A stretch of 15,668 bases of DNA, from contig HF988504.1 in NCBI GenBank assembly GCA_000431975.1, forward strand, positions 1-15,668, read 5' to 3'. The DNA comes from Prevotella sp. CAG:924. Lineage in GTDB: Bacteria > Bacteroidota > Bacteroidia > Bacteroidales > Bacteroidaceae. Shown one piece after another: positions 6,949 to 14,129 of the stretch. The position numbers were made by a program, and so were the translations under genes. The notes beneath the pieces are model-generated. The model was given only the letters and a program-made list of their open reading frames with translations, was not told where the DNA came from and did no database searches. Within the stretch, counting starts at the first letter, position 1. The number at the start of each line of letters is the position of its first letter.

Positions 6949-7057
6949 GTTTTGAATTTGATTAATGGTTGTTTGCTTATTACATCTTTCATGCGCTAGG
7001 ATGCCTTAATCACAACAGTCGCAGCGCCTTCAAATGCATCGGACTTTCCGAAAAGCG
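6949..7057 (-). promoter_or_regulatory. Long rpsO 5' leader, possible S15 control element
   Basis: On the minus strand the leader contains two interleaved 5-bp complementarities: GATGC (7040-7036) with GCATC (7004-7000), and GCGCT (7027-7023) with AGCGC (6997-6993). The order A-B-A'-B' is that of a pseudoknot. It also contains a 9-codon ORF (7039 to 7010, MHLKALRLL then TGA), and its ATG and stop lie within the same structure. Pairings this short can arise by chance. Autoregulation by S15 is known elsewhere; here it is an inference. Confidence 0.3.
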
Positions 7058-7060
7058 GTG

Positions 7061-7068
7061 CAAAGTTA
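7061..7068 (-). promoter_or_regulatory. -7 promoter box of rpsO
   Basis: On the minus strand the context is TTTCGTAACTTTGCAC, containing TAACTTTG, a full match to TAnnTTTG with the frequent GCA extension. The predicted start near 7057 leaves a 109-nt leader. A CTTG at 7089-7086 could be a poor -33 box, but the spacing of 17 is short. Confidence 0.65.
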
Positions 7069-7111
7069 CGAAATAATTTGCAAATCAAGCACGTATCTGC
7101 CTATTTTTTCG

Positions 7112-7119
7112 TAATTTTG
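7112..7119 (+). promoter_or_regulatory. -7 promoter box of typA
   Basis: The context TTTCGTAATTTTGCAA contains TAATTTTG, a match to TAnnTTTG. A start near 7123 gives a leader of about 53 nt. It faces away from the rpsO promoter, with 43 bp between the two boxes. Confidence 0.65.
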
Positions 7120-7175
7120 CAAGCAAATTAAGGTAGTGGCGGCTTTCTGCCGCTTGGTAAAAAGATATTTAATCA

Positions 7176-8978
7176 ATGCAAGACATTCGTAACATCGCAG
7201 TAATTGCACACGTTGACCATGGCAAAACGACCTTGGTTGACAAGATGATGCTCGCCGGAAAGCTGTTCCGTGACGGCCAGGACAAGAGCGGTGAAGTGCT
7301 CGACTCTAATGATCTGGAGCGCGAACGAGGGATAACGATTCTCAGTAAGAATGTGTCAATCACCTGGAAAGGCACCAAGATCAACATCCTGGATACCCCG
7401 GGTCACTCTGACTTCGGCGGTGAGGTGGAGCGTGTGCTCAACATGGCTGATGGCTGCCTGTTGCTCGTCGATGCGTTTGAGGGTCCTATGCCTCAGACCC
7501 GCTTCGTATTGCAGAAGGCACTGCAACTGGGCTTGAAGCCTATCGTTGTGGTGAACAAGGTGGATAAGCCCAATTGCCGTCCCGAACAAGTATATGAGAT
7601 GGTATTCGATCTGATGTGCGATCTTAATGCTACGGAGGAGCAACTTGACTTCCCCGTTGTGTATGGATCGGCTAAGAACGGTTGGATGGGCGCAGACTGG
7701 CAGCATCCTACCGACAATATCGACTATCTGTTGGATAAGATCATCGAGATCATTCCCGCACCCAAACATATAGACGGTACTCCTCAGATGCTTATCACGT
7801 CGCTTGACTATAGCAGCTATACAGGTCGTATCGCTGTAGGACGTGTTCATCGTGGAGTGCTCAAGGACGGACAGAATATCACGATTTGTCATCGTGATGG
7901 TACGCAGGAGAAGACAAAGATTAAGGAACTTCATACTTTCGAGGGTATCGGACACCGTCGCATTGATAGTGTGGAAAGTGGCGATATCTGTGCGGTAATC
8001 GGTCTGGAGAATTTTGAGATCGGTGATACGATCGCTGATTTCGAGCATCCTGAGCCCCTGCCTCCCATCGCTGTGGATGAGCCTACCATGAGTATGCTCT
8101 TCACTATCAACGATTCGCCTTTCTTCGGTAAGGAGGGTAAGTTCTGCACTTCCCGTCACATTCAGGAGCGCTTGAACAAGGAGTTGGAAAAGAACCTGGC
8201 TCTTCGTGTACGTCCTTTCGAGGATTCTACCGATAAGTGGATTGTGAGCGGCCGTGGTGTGCTTCATCTTTCCGTGCTCATCGAGACAATGCGTCGTGAG
8301 GGCTTCGAGCTGCAGGTGGGACAGCCGCAGGTAATCTATAAGGAGATCGACGGCAAGAAGTGTGAGCCTATCGAGGAGTTGACGATCAATGTGCCCAATG
8401 ACTATTCATCAAAGATGATTGATATGGTGACCCGTCGTAAGGGAGACCTGATCGGAATGGATCCTGAGGGTGACCGTGTGAACATCACATTTGAGATTCC
8501 TTCCCGTGGAATTATCGGTCTGCGTACCAACGTGCTGACAGCCAGCCAGGGAGAGGCTATCATGGCTCACCGCTTTAAGGACTATCAGCCGTTTAAGGGT
8601 GAGATCGTACGTCGTACCAACGGTTCCATGATTGCTATGGAGACCGGTACAGCATACGCATACTCTATCGATAAGCTCCAGGACCGTGGTAAATTCTTCA
8701 TCGATCCGGGTGAGGAAGTCTATGGAGGCGAGGTCGTAGGCGAGCACGTTCACGATAATGACCTGGTTGTCAATGTGACGAAGGCTAAGCAGCTCACCAA
8801 TGTGCGTGCCAGCGGTTCGGATGAGAAGGCACGTGTGATTCCTAAGACTGTGATGAGCCTTGAGGAATGCCTTGAGTATATCAAGGAGGACGAGTACGTA
8901 GAGGTGACTCCAAAGTCAATGCGTATGCGCAAGGTGATTCTTGATCATCTCGAGCGTAAGCGCGCCAACAAGGAATAA
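7176..8978 (+). CDS. typA: Ribosome-associated GTPase TypA/BipA
   Basis: TypA (BipA) is a translational GTPase related to EF-G that binds the 70S ribosome and helps 50S assembly and growth at low temperature or under stress. The 600-residue protein shows all G motifs: AHVDHGKT at 11-18 (G1), RGITI (G2), DTPGHSD from D73 (G3) and NKVDKP from N127 (G4). Domain II follows (LDYSSYTGRIAVGRVHRGVL), then the EF-G domain III/V-like modules (RGVLHLSVLIETMRREGFEL; GIIGLRTNVLTASQGEAIM) and the BipA-specific C-terminal domain ending in SLEECLEYIKEDEYVEVTP. Start and length are as expected for the family. It is monocistronic: own promoter upstream, hairpin and terminator downstream. Confidence 0.98.
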   Translation: MQDIRNIAVIAHVDHGKTTLVDKMMLAGKLFRDGQDKSGEVLDSNDLERERGITILSKNVSITWKGTKINILDTPGHSDFGGEVERVLNMADGCLLLVDAFEGPMPQTRFVLQKALQLGLKPIVVVNKVDKPNCRPEQVYEMVFDLMCDLNATEEQLDFPVVYGSAKNGWMGADWQHPTDNIDYLLDKIIEIIPAPKHIDGTPQMLITSLDYSSYTGRIAVGRVHRGVLKDGQNITICHRDGTQEKTKIKELHTFEGIGHRRIDSVESGDICAVIGLENFEIGDTIADFEHPEPLPPIAVDEPTMSMLFTINDSPFFGKEGKFCTSRHIQERLNKELEKNLALRVRPFEDSTDKWIVSGRGVLHLSVLIETMRREGFELQVGQPQVIYKEIDGKKCEPIEELTINVPNDYSSKMIDMVTRRKGDLIGMDPEGDRVNITFEIPSRGIIGLRTNVLTASQGEAIMAHRFKDYQPFKGEIVRRTNGSMIAMETGTAYAYSIDKLQDRGKFFIDPGEEVYGGEVVGEHVHDNDLVVNVTKAKQLTNVRASGSDEKARVIPKTVMSLEECLEYIKEDEYVEVTPKSMRMRKVILDHLERKRANKE

Positions 8979-8991
8979 TAATATCTTTACA

Positions 8992-9006
8992 GCCCCGTTC
9001 GGGGTT
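8992..9006 (+). other. GC-rich hairpin after typA
   Basis: CCCC (8993-8996) and GGGG (9001-9004) pair around GTTC, extendable by a G-T pair, 14 bp after the typA stop. There is no T tract, only an A-rich sequence, so it is more likely a transcript-stabilising hairpin ahead of the real terminator at 9047. Confidence 0.45.
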
Positions 9007-9046
9007 GAAAAAGTACAGGCAGAATCTTTTTTGCTTTATATATAAT

Positions 9047-9083
9047 AAGGTGGAGCTTCGGGAAATCCGTACTCCACCTTTTT
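9047..9083 (+). terminator. Rho-independent terminator of typA
   Basis: AAGGTGGAG (9047-9055) pairs perfectly with CTCCACCTT (9072-9080), followed by T to 9083. The 16-nt loop contains a possible inner CGG/CCG stem. It lies about 70 bp after the typA stop codon. Confidence 0.8.
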
Positions 9084-9099
9084 ATGTTCTGATCTTTTA

Positions 9100-9253
9100 A
9101 ACCCAGATCGGTCATTAGAGATTTTCACTAACAAATTGTAAGTGAATGTTTGTTTCTGTAGCTAGTTATATTGTTTAGCGCTTGATTTTTGCTGTAGAAA
9201 TAGCAGAAATATGACAAAAAGAAAGCATATTTTTCTAATGACCGATTTGGGTT
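9100..9253. mobile_element. MITE-like element or IS remnant with 20-bp inverted repeats
   Basis: AACCCAGATCGGTCATTAGA (9100-9119) is the inverted complement of 9234-9253 at 19 of 20 positions. The similarity continues outward imperfectly, so that 9090-9119 resembles the complement of 9234-9260 with small gaps. The enclosed 114 bp are AT-rich and hold no ORF of note. A TAA lies outside each ACCC/GGGT end and could be a 3-bp target duplication, but that is weak. Size, long terminal inverted repeats and lack of coding capacity fit a miniature inverted-repeat transposable element or a deleted IS. A very long-looped RNA hairpin is the alternative. No second copy occurs in the window. Confidence 0.5.
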
Positions 9254-9260
9254 AAAATCA

Positions 9261-9440
9261 AATGTCCACTGAAGGACATATCCGGCGTGAGTAGGCGACA
9301 GGTTCAGATTCTTGCTGTCAGCACTGTAGTTTATAAAGGAAAAGCTGTACGATTATTATAGCTTGTTATCTACTTTTGTAGGAGGGTATTAATTACTTTG
9401 GCTTATAAAAGGGAAAACAGTCTGACTGAATCAGGAAAAG
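9261..9440. other. Non-coding stretch before the GSCFA gene end
   Basis: No gene is apparent. It holds a 6-bp hairpin, ATGTCC (9262-9267) with GGACAT (9274-9279), and an isolated plus-strand TACTTTTG (9371-9378) with no gene downstream in that direction. A weak stem TGACT 9423-9427 with AGTCA 9439-9443 overlaps the GSCFA stop codon and could, read on the minus strand, help end that operon. None of these is convincing alone. Confidence 0.35.
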
Positions 9441-10298
9441 TCATTCCATCATTGGGTATTGTTCTTTGAGCTTCTTTATTCCTTTAAGAGTCTTTTCCAT
9501 GAAGTTCTTGTATTCGGTGGATTCCGGGTGAAACGGTCTATGGGCAAGCGCTTCACGCAAGGGCTTCCATGCTTTCAGAAATTCAACCGTAGCCTTGGTG
9601 AAATAGACTTCACCAAGGCGTTCCCAAATATAGTCGACAGCCTGATCGGAGGGATGAAGCATGTCCGGAGCATAGAAACGATAGTCGCGCAGCTCATCAT
9701 CCATGATCTCGTAGGACGGGAAATAGTCGGCACAGCCTGTCGGTACTCCGTCTGTCTCTTGCGTTCGGTTTATAGTGTCGATCACTTCTTCTACAGCTAA
9801 TAGGAGTGTTGCCTTGGAGAGACGGCTGCCATGATAGCCATATTTCCGGTAGCGGATGGGTGAGACGGTGAGTAGTACATTCACTTGCGGATAGTGTTTG
9901 TGGATGAGCCGGATGGCACGTATGAGATAGTCGGCACACTGGGATACGTTGAGCAGCTGCTCATTGAAAAGGCGTTGGGGCCGTTTCTGGCAGTTGTCTA
10001 CGATCTCTCTGGTTTCTTTTAATATATATACGTGATTAGTGCCAAGAGTGAAGACAGCAGTGCCGGGCTCGGTCTTGCTGAAGGGCAGGGCATCGGTGGC
10101 AGCGAGGCGCTCTACAGTGTGGAGGATGCTGGCCGGATTGTACATCACACCGAAAGGGTTGACCATGGTGCGGAACTTCTCTTCGGAGAAGCGGTGTCCG
10201 AGATTGTCGGCGAAGCAGCTGCCTATGAACAACATCCGCTCGCAAGGTGTGATTTGCCAGCGAGCGGATGGTATGTTTACGATAGTTCTAAAGTCCAT
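9441..10298 (-). CDS. GSCFA domain protein (SGNH-hydrolase-like)
   Basis: The 285-residue protein carries the name-giving motif GSCFA at 26-30, within FIGSCFADNLGHRF, followed by NPFGVMYNP at 47-55, both typical of the GSCFA family. This family is grouped with SGNH/GDSL-type hydrolases; S27 would be the nucleophile by analogy, and the later block YRFYAPDMLHPSDQA supplies the Asp-x-x-His pair (DMLH) of such enzymes. LLTVSPIRYRKYG is a further family-like segment. There is no signal peptide, so it should act in the cytoplasm. No substrate is established. It is the last gene of the yfhO-Nudix-GSCFA operon, 27 bp behind the Nudix gene. Confidence 0.9.
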   Translation of the reverse strand: MDFRTIVNIPSARWQITPCERMLFIGSCFADNLGHRFSEEKFRTMVNPFGVMYNPASILHTVERLAATDALPFSKTEPGTAVFTLGTNHVYILKETREIVDNCQKRPQRLFNEQLLNVSQCADYLIRAIRLIHKHYPQVNVLLTVSPIRYRKYGYHGSRLSKATLLLAVEEVIDTINRTQETDGVPTGCADYFPSYEIMDDELRDYRFYAPDMLHPSDQAVDYIWERLGEVYFTKATVEFLKAWKPLREALAHRPFHPESTEYKNFMEKTLKGIKKLKEQYPMME

Positions 10299-10325
10299 GA
10301 GTGATCTAAAGGTGTCTTACAGATA

Positions 10326-10766
10326 TCAGGGTTGGTAGAGCAGAGTCCTTGCCTTTTCGAGGATCTTTGCATGGTCGAAGGCAAGGGGAGGCAATTGAGA
10401 GAGCGAAAACCACTGTGCCCGCTTGGCATCATCGCCGCCTTGAACTTTTACGGGGCTGTCAATAATGGTGTAATAGGCTACTGTGATCACCCGTTCACGG
10501 GGATCGCGGTCTACAGAATCGTAGATGTCGATCCTGTGCAGATCGTTCTCTGTAATGTTGATGCCGGTCTCCTCTTTCAACTCGCGGACGGCAGCCTGTG
10601 CCGTGGTCTCGTCGATAGACATGAATCCACCGGGGAAGGCCCAACTGCCGGCATAGGGATCGCGTCCACGCTCGATGAGCAGGAGTTGAATATCGTGGCC
10701 GTCACGGGCAAAGACAAGTATGTCGGCCGTGACGGCAGGATGAGGATATTTATACGTGTAACTCAT
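10326..10766 (-). CDS. Nudix hydrolase
   Basis: This 146-residue enzyme should hydrolyse a nucleoside diphosphate linked to another moiety. The Nudix box Gx5Ex7REUxEExGU is complete at 47-69 (G47, E53, R61, E62, E65, E66, G68), and WAFPGG just before it is typical of the COG1051 ADP-ribose pyrophosphatase-like group, as is the N-terminal PAVTADILVF. Substrate preference cannot be read from sequence alone. The start codon lies inside the 3' end of yfhO, in another frame, overlapping it by 17 nt, which indicates translational coupling. The GSCFA gene follows after 27 bp. Confidence 0.93.
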   Translation of the reverse strand: MSYTYKYPHPAVTADILVFARDGHDIQLLLIERGRDPYAGSWAFPGGFMSIDETTAQAAVRELKEETGINITENDLHRIDIYDSVDRDPRERVITVAYYTIIDSPVKVQGGDDAKRAQWFSLSQLPPLAFDHAKILEKARTLLYQP

Positions 10767-13254
10767 TGGTTTTCTTTTTCTTGTATTCCATGCCCAGACC
10801 TACCAGCAGCAGGACGATGAGCAGGCCTTCGGCTACATAGGCCAACGTCTCTGTCTTGCTGAGCGAAGAGGGATGGAAGTCGAGAACGATCTCGTGTTTA
10901 CCCGGTGTCACCTTGAGGGCTCGTAGGATATAGTTCACGCGGCCCAGCTCGGCAGGTTGACCGTCAACTGTTGCCGTCCATTCTGGATAGTAAATTTCGG
11001 AGAATACGATGACACCCCCCTTGTTGGAGTTCACCTCGTAGGTGAGGTGATTGGGCTGATAGCTCTTCAGGGTGACGAGTGAGACGGTGTCCTGAGTAGT
11101 CGATGCGCCGAGTGTCTGCTCGAATTTCTTATCGGCTACTGCCTGGTGTTGCAGGTTGAGCTTGCCCACCTGTGCAATCTCTTCGTCAGCGTTATCCACA
11201 TAGTTCACCTTGTCGACCATCCAGGCGTTGCCGTAAGCGTATGGGTTCTGCAGAGGTACGGTCTGTCCATTCTGCAAGGGGATGATGAAATATTTCGTAT
11301 TCAGCATGTTGAGCACCGGATAGATCGAGTCGCCGTTGACCTTGGTCATGTCACCGCCAGCCTGGGCGATAGCGGGCATCATTTTCTGCATCTCGGGAGA
11401 GATATAGTGATCGATCATCTCCTGATAACGGCGCAGCTTGGCAGCGTGGTAACCGCCGATGCTCTTGTGGTAGTAGCTCGTCTCGTTCTCGTTGAACGTG
11501 TTGGATGCGAGATTCAGCACACGGTAGTCGAGGGCTTTGTCACGGAGAATCTGCTGGTCGGTGGCTGTCATCTGCTGGGGTGTGTCGCGTACGCTCTTCT
11601 CTACAAACATATCGTCGTTGAGATAGCGCTTGTTCACGGTCCACATGTCAATCAGGCAAAGCAGGGTGATGCAGGCTACAGTAAACCGTGCATTGAGCTT
11701 CTTCATGCGGAAGAGCAGGAGCAGCACTATGCCGATGGCTACCACGGCGAACGAGCGGAGAGCATCGGCCTGGAAGATGGCGATACGCATCTGAGTAAGG
11801 TTCTGTTTGATGGCACCGAGATATTCGGCAGGGATCTGTGCGAGAGCCTGATTCTCTTGTGCGGAGATGTAGTCGGGGAAGAAAAGGGTAGGAGCCAGAT
11901 AGAACAGCAGTGACAGACCACCTGTGAGCGCGAAGCTCGTCCATACCCATTTCTGCTTCTTCTTGAGGATGTCGGGCTCATCGACGATTCTTTTCATGGC
12001 CAGCATAGCCAGCAGGGGAATCGTGAACTCTGCTATTACCAGAATCGAAGCGACCGTACGGAACTTGGAGTACATCGGTACGTGGTCGATGAAGAAATTG
12101 GTGAAGGGCATGAAGTTGTGTCCCCATGACAGCAATATCGACAGGATAGTGGCACCGAGCAAAGCCCATTTCATGGGGCCTTTGACAATAAACAGGCCGA
12201 GAATGAAGAGCATCAGCACAAAGGCGCCGACATAGACGGGACCACTGGTCATCGGCTGGTCACCCCAGTACTGACCGAGCTGCTGATAGATCTGCATATA
12301 TTGGGGATCGGCTTTCTCCATGGCCGTCTCGTTCTGTGACAGGGGGACAGAGGCACCACCCTTGGCGTTAGGCACGAGGAGGGTCCATGTCTCATCGATG
12401 CCGTAGCTCCAGGCCGTGATATAGTCGCGGTCGAGACCGCTGCTGGTCTGGTTGGCAGAGGCCTTCTTGGTCAGCTCGCTCTTGCCACGCATACTTTCAT
12501 TGGTGTATTGCCAAGTGTGGTAAAGGTTGGAGGCGTTGATGAGCACACCGATCAGTCCGCCGGCAACAGCCACGGCGGATGCCTTCCAGAACTGTTTCAT
12601 CTTGTGAGCACGGATGGCCATGAAAAGCCAGCCGATTACCATAAAGAATAGGATGAAGAGGTAGTAGTAGGTCATTTGCACGTGGTTGGCCTTTACCTCG
12701 AAGGCAGAGAAGAGAGCCGTGAGGATGAATCCCCAGAAATATTTGCCCCGGTAGGCTAGCGCCACACCGGCTATCATAGGTGGCAGGTAGGCCAACGCCA
12801 TCACTTTCCATAGGTGGCCGGCTGCAATAATGATGAAGAAATAGCTGGAGAAGGCCCAGACGATAGAGCCTAAGACGGCAAGATATTGCTTGAAGTCGAA
12901 GGCACGCAACAGGATGTAGAAGCCCAGCAGGTAGGCAAAGACAAACCAAACGTAGTTGGGCAGCCATAGGTGATAGGCATTCATGAACTGCTGCAGCACA
13001 TCGGTACTGCCATAGCTTGGCGACATCTGATAGGTAGGCATACCGCCGAACAGAGCATTGGTCCATCGGGTTGTGTTACCGGTTTGCTCATGGTAGACGT
13101 CACTCTCATGACCGGCACCGCGACCGGCAGATGCATCTTGCTGATAAAGGATGCGCCCCTCGAGGTCGGCGGGCATGAAGTAGGCGAACGAAAGCACGGC
13201 AAAGAGTACGATGGCTACAATGTCGGGCAGACATTTCTTCAAGTTGTTGTTCAT
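10750..13254 (-). CDS. YfhO family membrane protein (GT-C-like)
   Basis: A large 834-residue polytopic membrane protein of the YfhO family. TM1 is near 12-29; the first extracytoplasmic loop holds the conserved-looking acidic region YQQDASAGRGAGHE (37-50) and RWTNALFGGMPTYQMSP, as expected for GT-C type lipid-sugar-dependent glycosyltransferases, where a loop aspartate is catalytic. About a dozen further hydrophobic segments follow, then a soluble domain of some 200 residues and a last TM near the C-terminus (VAEGLLIVLLLVGLGMEY) with a basic tail. Bacillus subtilis YfhO is implicated in lipoteichoic acid glycosylation, but this Gram-negative homologue must have another acceptor, unknown. First gene of a three-gene operon with its own promoter box at 13292-13299. 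Confidence 0.88.
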   Translation of the reverse strand: MNNNLKKCLPDIVAIVLFAVLSFAYFMPADLEGRILYQQDASAGRGAGHESDVYHEQTGNTTRWTNALFGGMPTYQMSPSYGSTDVLQQFMNAYHLWLPNYVWFVFAYLLGFYILLRAFDFKQYLAVLGSIVWAFSSYFFIIIAAGHLWKVMALAYLPPMIAGVALAYRGKYFWGFILTALFSAFEVKANHVQMTYYYLFILFFMVIGWLFMAIRAHKMKQFWKASAVAVAGGLIGVLINASNLYHTWQYTNESMRGKSELTKKASANQTSSGLDRDYITAWSYGIDETWTLLVPNAKGGASVPLSQNETAMEKADPQYMQIYQQLGQYWGDQPMTSGPVYVGAFVLMLFILGLFIVKGPMKWALLGATILSILLSWGHNFMPFTNFFIDHVPMYSKFRTVASILVIAEFTIPLLAMLAMKRIVDEPDILKKKQKWVWTSFALTGGLSLLFYLAPTLFFPDYISAQENQALAQIPAEYLGAIKQNLTQMRIAIFQADALRSFAVVAIGIVLLLLFRMKKLNARFTVACITLLCLIDMWTVNKRYLNDDMFVEKSVRDTPQQMTATDQQILRDKALDYRVLNLASNTFNENETSYYHKSIGGYHAAKLRRYQEMIDHYISPEMQKMMPAIAQAGGDMTKVNGDSIYPVLNMLNTKYFIIPLQNGQTVPLQNPYAYGNAWMVDKVNYVDNADEEIAQVGKLNLQHQAVADKKFEQTLGASTTQDTVSLVTLKSYQPNHLTYEVNSNKGGVIVFSEIYYPEWTATVDGQPAELGRVNYILRALKVTPGKHEIVLDFHPSSLSKTETLAYVAEGLLIVLLLVGLGMEYKKKKTNELHV

Positions 13255-13291
13255 TTCTATGTTGTCTCTTTTAAACGTATTATATATGTTG

Positions 13292-13299
13292 CAAAGGTA
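13292..13299 (-). promoter_or_regulatory. -7 promoter box of yfhO operon
   Basis: On the minus strand this reads TACCTTTG followed by CAAC, matching TAnnTTTG with the GCA extension. A start near 13288 gives a leader of about 34 nt. No -33 box was recognised. Confidence 0.6.
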
Positions 13300-13362
13300 G
13301 TAAAAAATACGCGTCTGAATAAAAGAGAACTTAAAAAATCATGTCGTTCGCTACGTTTTTTG

Positions 13363-13370
13363 TAACTTTG
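13363..13370 (+). promoter_or_regulatory. -7 promoter box of mtnN
   Basis: TAACTTTG in the context TTTTGTAACTTTGCAG matches TAnnTTTG. The box ends only five bases before the mtnN ATG at 13376, so transcription would begin at about the start codon, giving a leaderless or nearly leaderless mRNA. Confidence 0.6.
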
Positions 13371-13375
13371 CAGTC

Positions 13376-14059
13376 ATGAAGATAGGAATAATTGTTGCGA
13401 TGGACAAAGAGTTCTCGCAACTTAAGAGTATACTTACAGAAGAGAAGGTGGAGCGTCATGGCTATACCGATTTTGTCGGTGGCCGTATAGGCGGACACGA
13501 GATCATCGCGTTACAGTGTGGTATTGGTAAGGTGAACTCAGCAGTAGGCACGGTTGAGTTGATCAATAACTATCATCCCGATTTGGTTGTCTCGACAGGT
13601 GTGGCCGGGGGTGCCAGTGTCGAATTGAACGTGATGGATGTGGTGGTAGCCACGGAGTGTGTATATCATGATGCCTATTGTGGCAGTGATGTTGAGTACG
13701 GACAAATCATGGGTATGCCGGCTCGTTTCCGAAGCCCGAAGGAGTTGGTCGCTAAGGCTGTCGACAGTGACAAGACGGGTAAGGTGCATAGTGGCCTGAC
13801 CGTCAGCGGTGAGTGGTTTGTCGATTCCCGTGAGAAGATGCAGCAGATACTCGACCGTTTCCCCGAGGCGATGGCCGTCGACATGGAGAGCTGTTCCATT
13901 GCACAGGTTTGCCATATCTATCATACGCCTTTTATTTCTTTCCGTATCATCAGCGATGTGCCGTTGCGCGATGACAAGGCCCAGCAATATTTCGATTTCT
14001 GGGCACGTATGGCGGAAGGCAGCTTTAACGTGACACGAGATTTCATTAATAGTTTATAA
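13376..14059 (+). CDS. mtnN: 5'-methylthioadenosine/S-adenosylhomocysteine nucleosidase
   Basis: MtnN (Pfs) cleaves adenine from S-adenosylhomocysteine and 5'-methylthioadenosine; the S-ribosylhomocysteine produced is the substrate of LuxS, encoded next. The 227-residue protein matches the family in length (232 in E. coli). It keeps the first catalytic glutamate at E12 (MKIGIIVAMDKE), the phosphorylase-like STGVAGG segment, the AVDMESCSIAQVC motif with E171, and ISDVP with the catalytic acid D194. The start is fixed by the conserved MKIGII strand. The promoter box ends five bases before the ATG. A weak hairpin and 70 bp separate it from luxS. Confidence 0.96.
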   Translation: MKIGIIVAMDKEFSQLKSILTEEKVERHGYTDFVGGRIGGHEIIALQCGIGKVNSAVGTVELINNYHPDLVVSTGVAGGASVELNVMDVVVATECVYHDAYCGSDVEYGQIMGMPARFRSPKELVAKAVDSDKTGKVHSGLTVSGEWFVDSREKMQQILDRFPEAMAVDMESCSIAQVCHIYHTPFISFRIISDVPLRDDKAQQYFDFWARMAEGSFNVTRDFINSL

Positions 14060-14071
14060 GGAACGGTATGC

Positions 14072-14096
14072 CAGAGGTCTTTGACTCTGATGATCT
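14072..14096 (+). terminator. Weak terminator/attenuator between mtnN and luxS
   Basis: CAGAGGTC (14072-14079) and GACTCTG (14083-14089) form a 7-bp stem with one bulged G and a TTT loop, followed after ATGATC by five T (14096-14100). It may reduce, rather than stop, transcription from mtnN into luxS. No clear luxS promoter was seen after it. Confidence 0.4.
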
Positions 14097-14129
14097 TTTT
14101 CTCTTAGTAAATTTAAATTTATTCATACA

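Noticed and set aside
7356..8267. 303-residue minus-strand frame inside typA
   Set aside because: It lies wholly opposite typA, whose motifs are intact; the composition (many Thr, His and Leu) is that of an antisense shadow of strongly biased codons.
9177..9256. Short frame inside the MITE-like element ending MTDLG
   Set aside because: Considered as a transposase tail; it is only about 28 codons after a stop and resembles nothing I can name.
9371..9378. Orphan TACTTTTG promoter box on the plus strand
   Set aside because: No gene follows in that direction and no -33 box is present; single matches are expected by chance in a window this long.
11146..11913. 255-residue plus-strand frame inside yfhO
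   Set aside because: Antisense to yfhO with low-complexity His/Val/Leu composition and no domain; shadow of the real gene.
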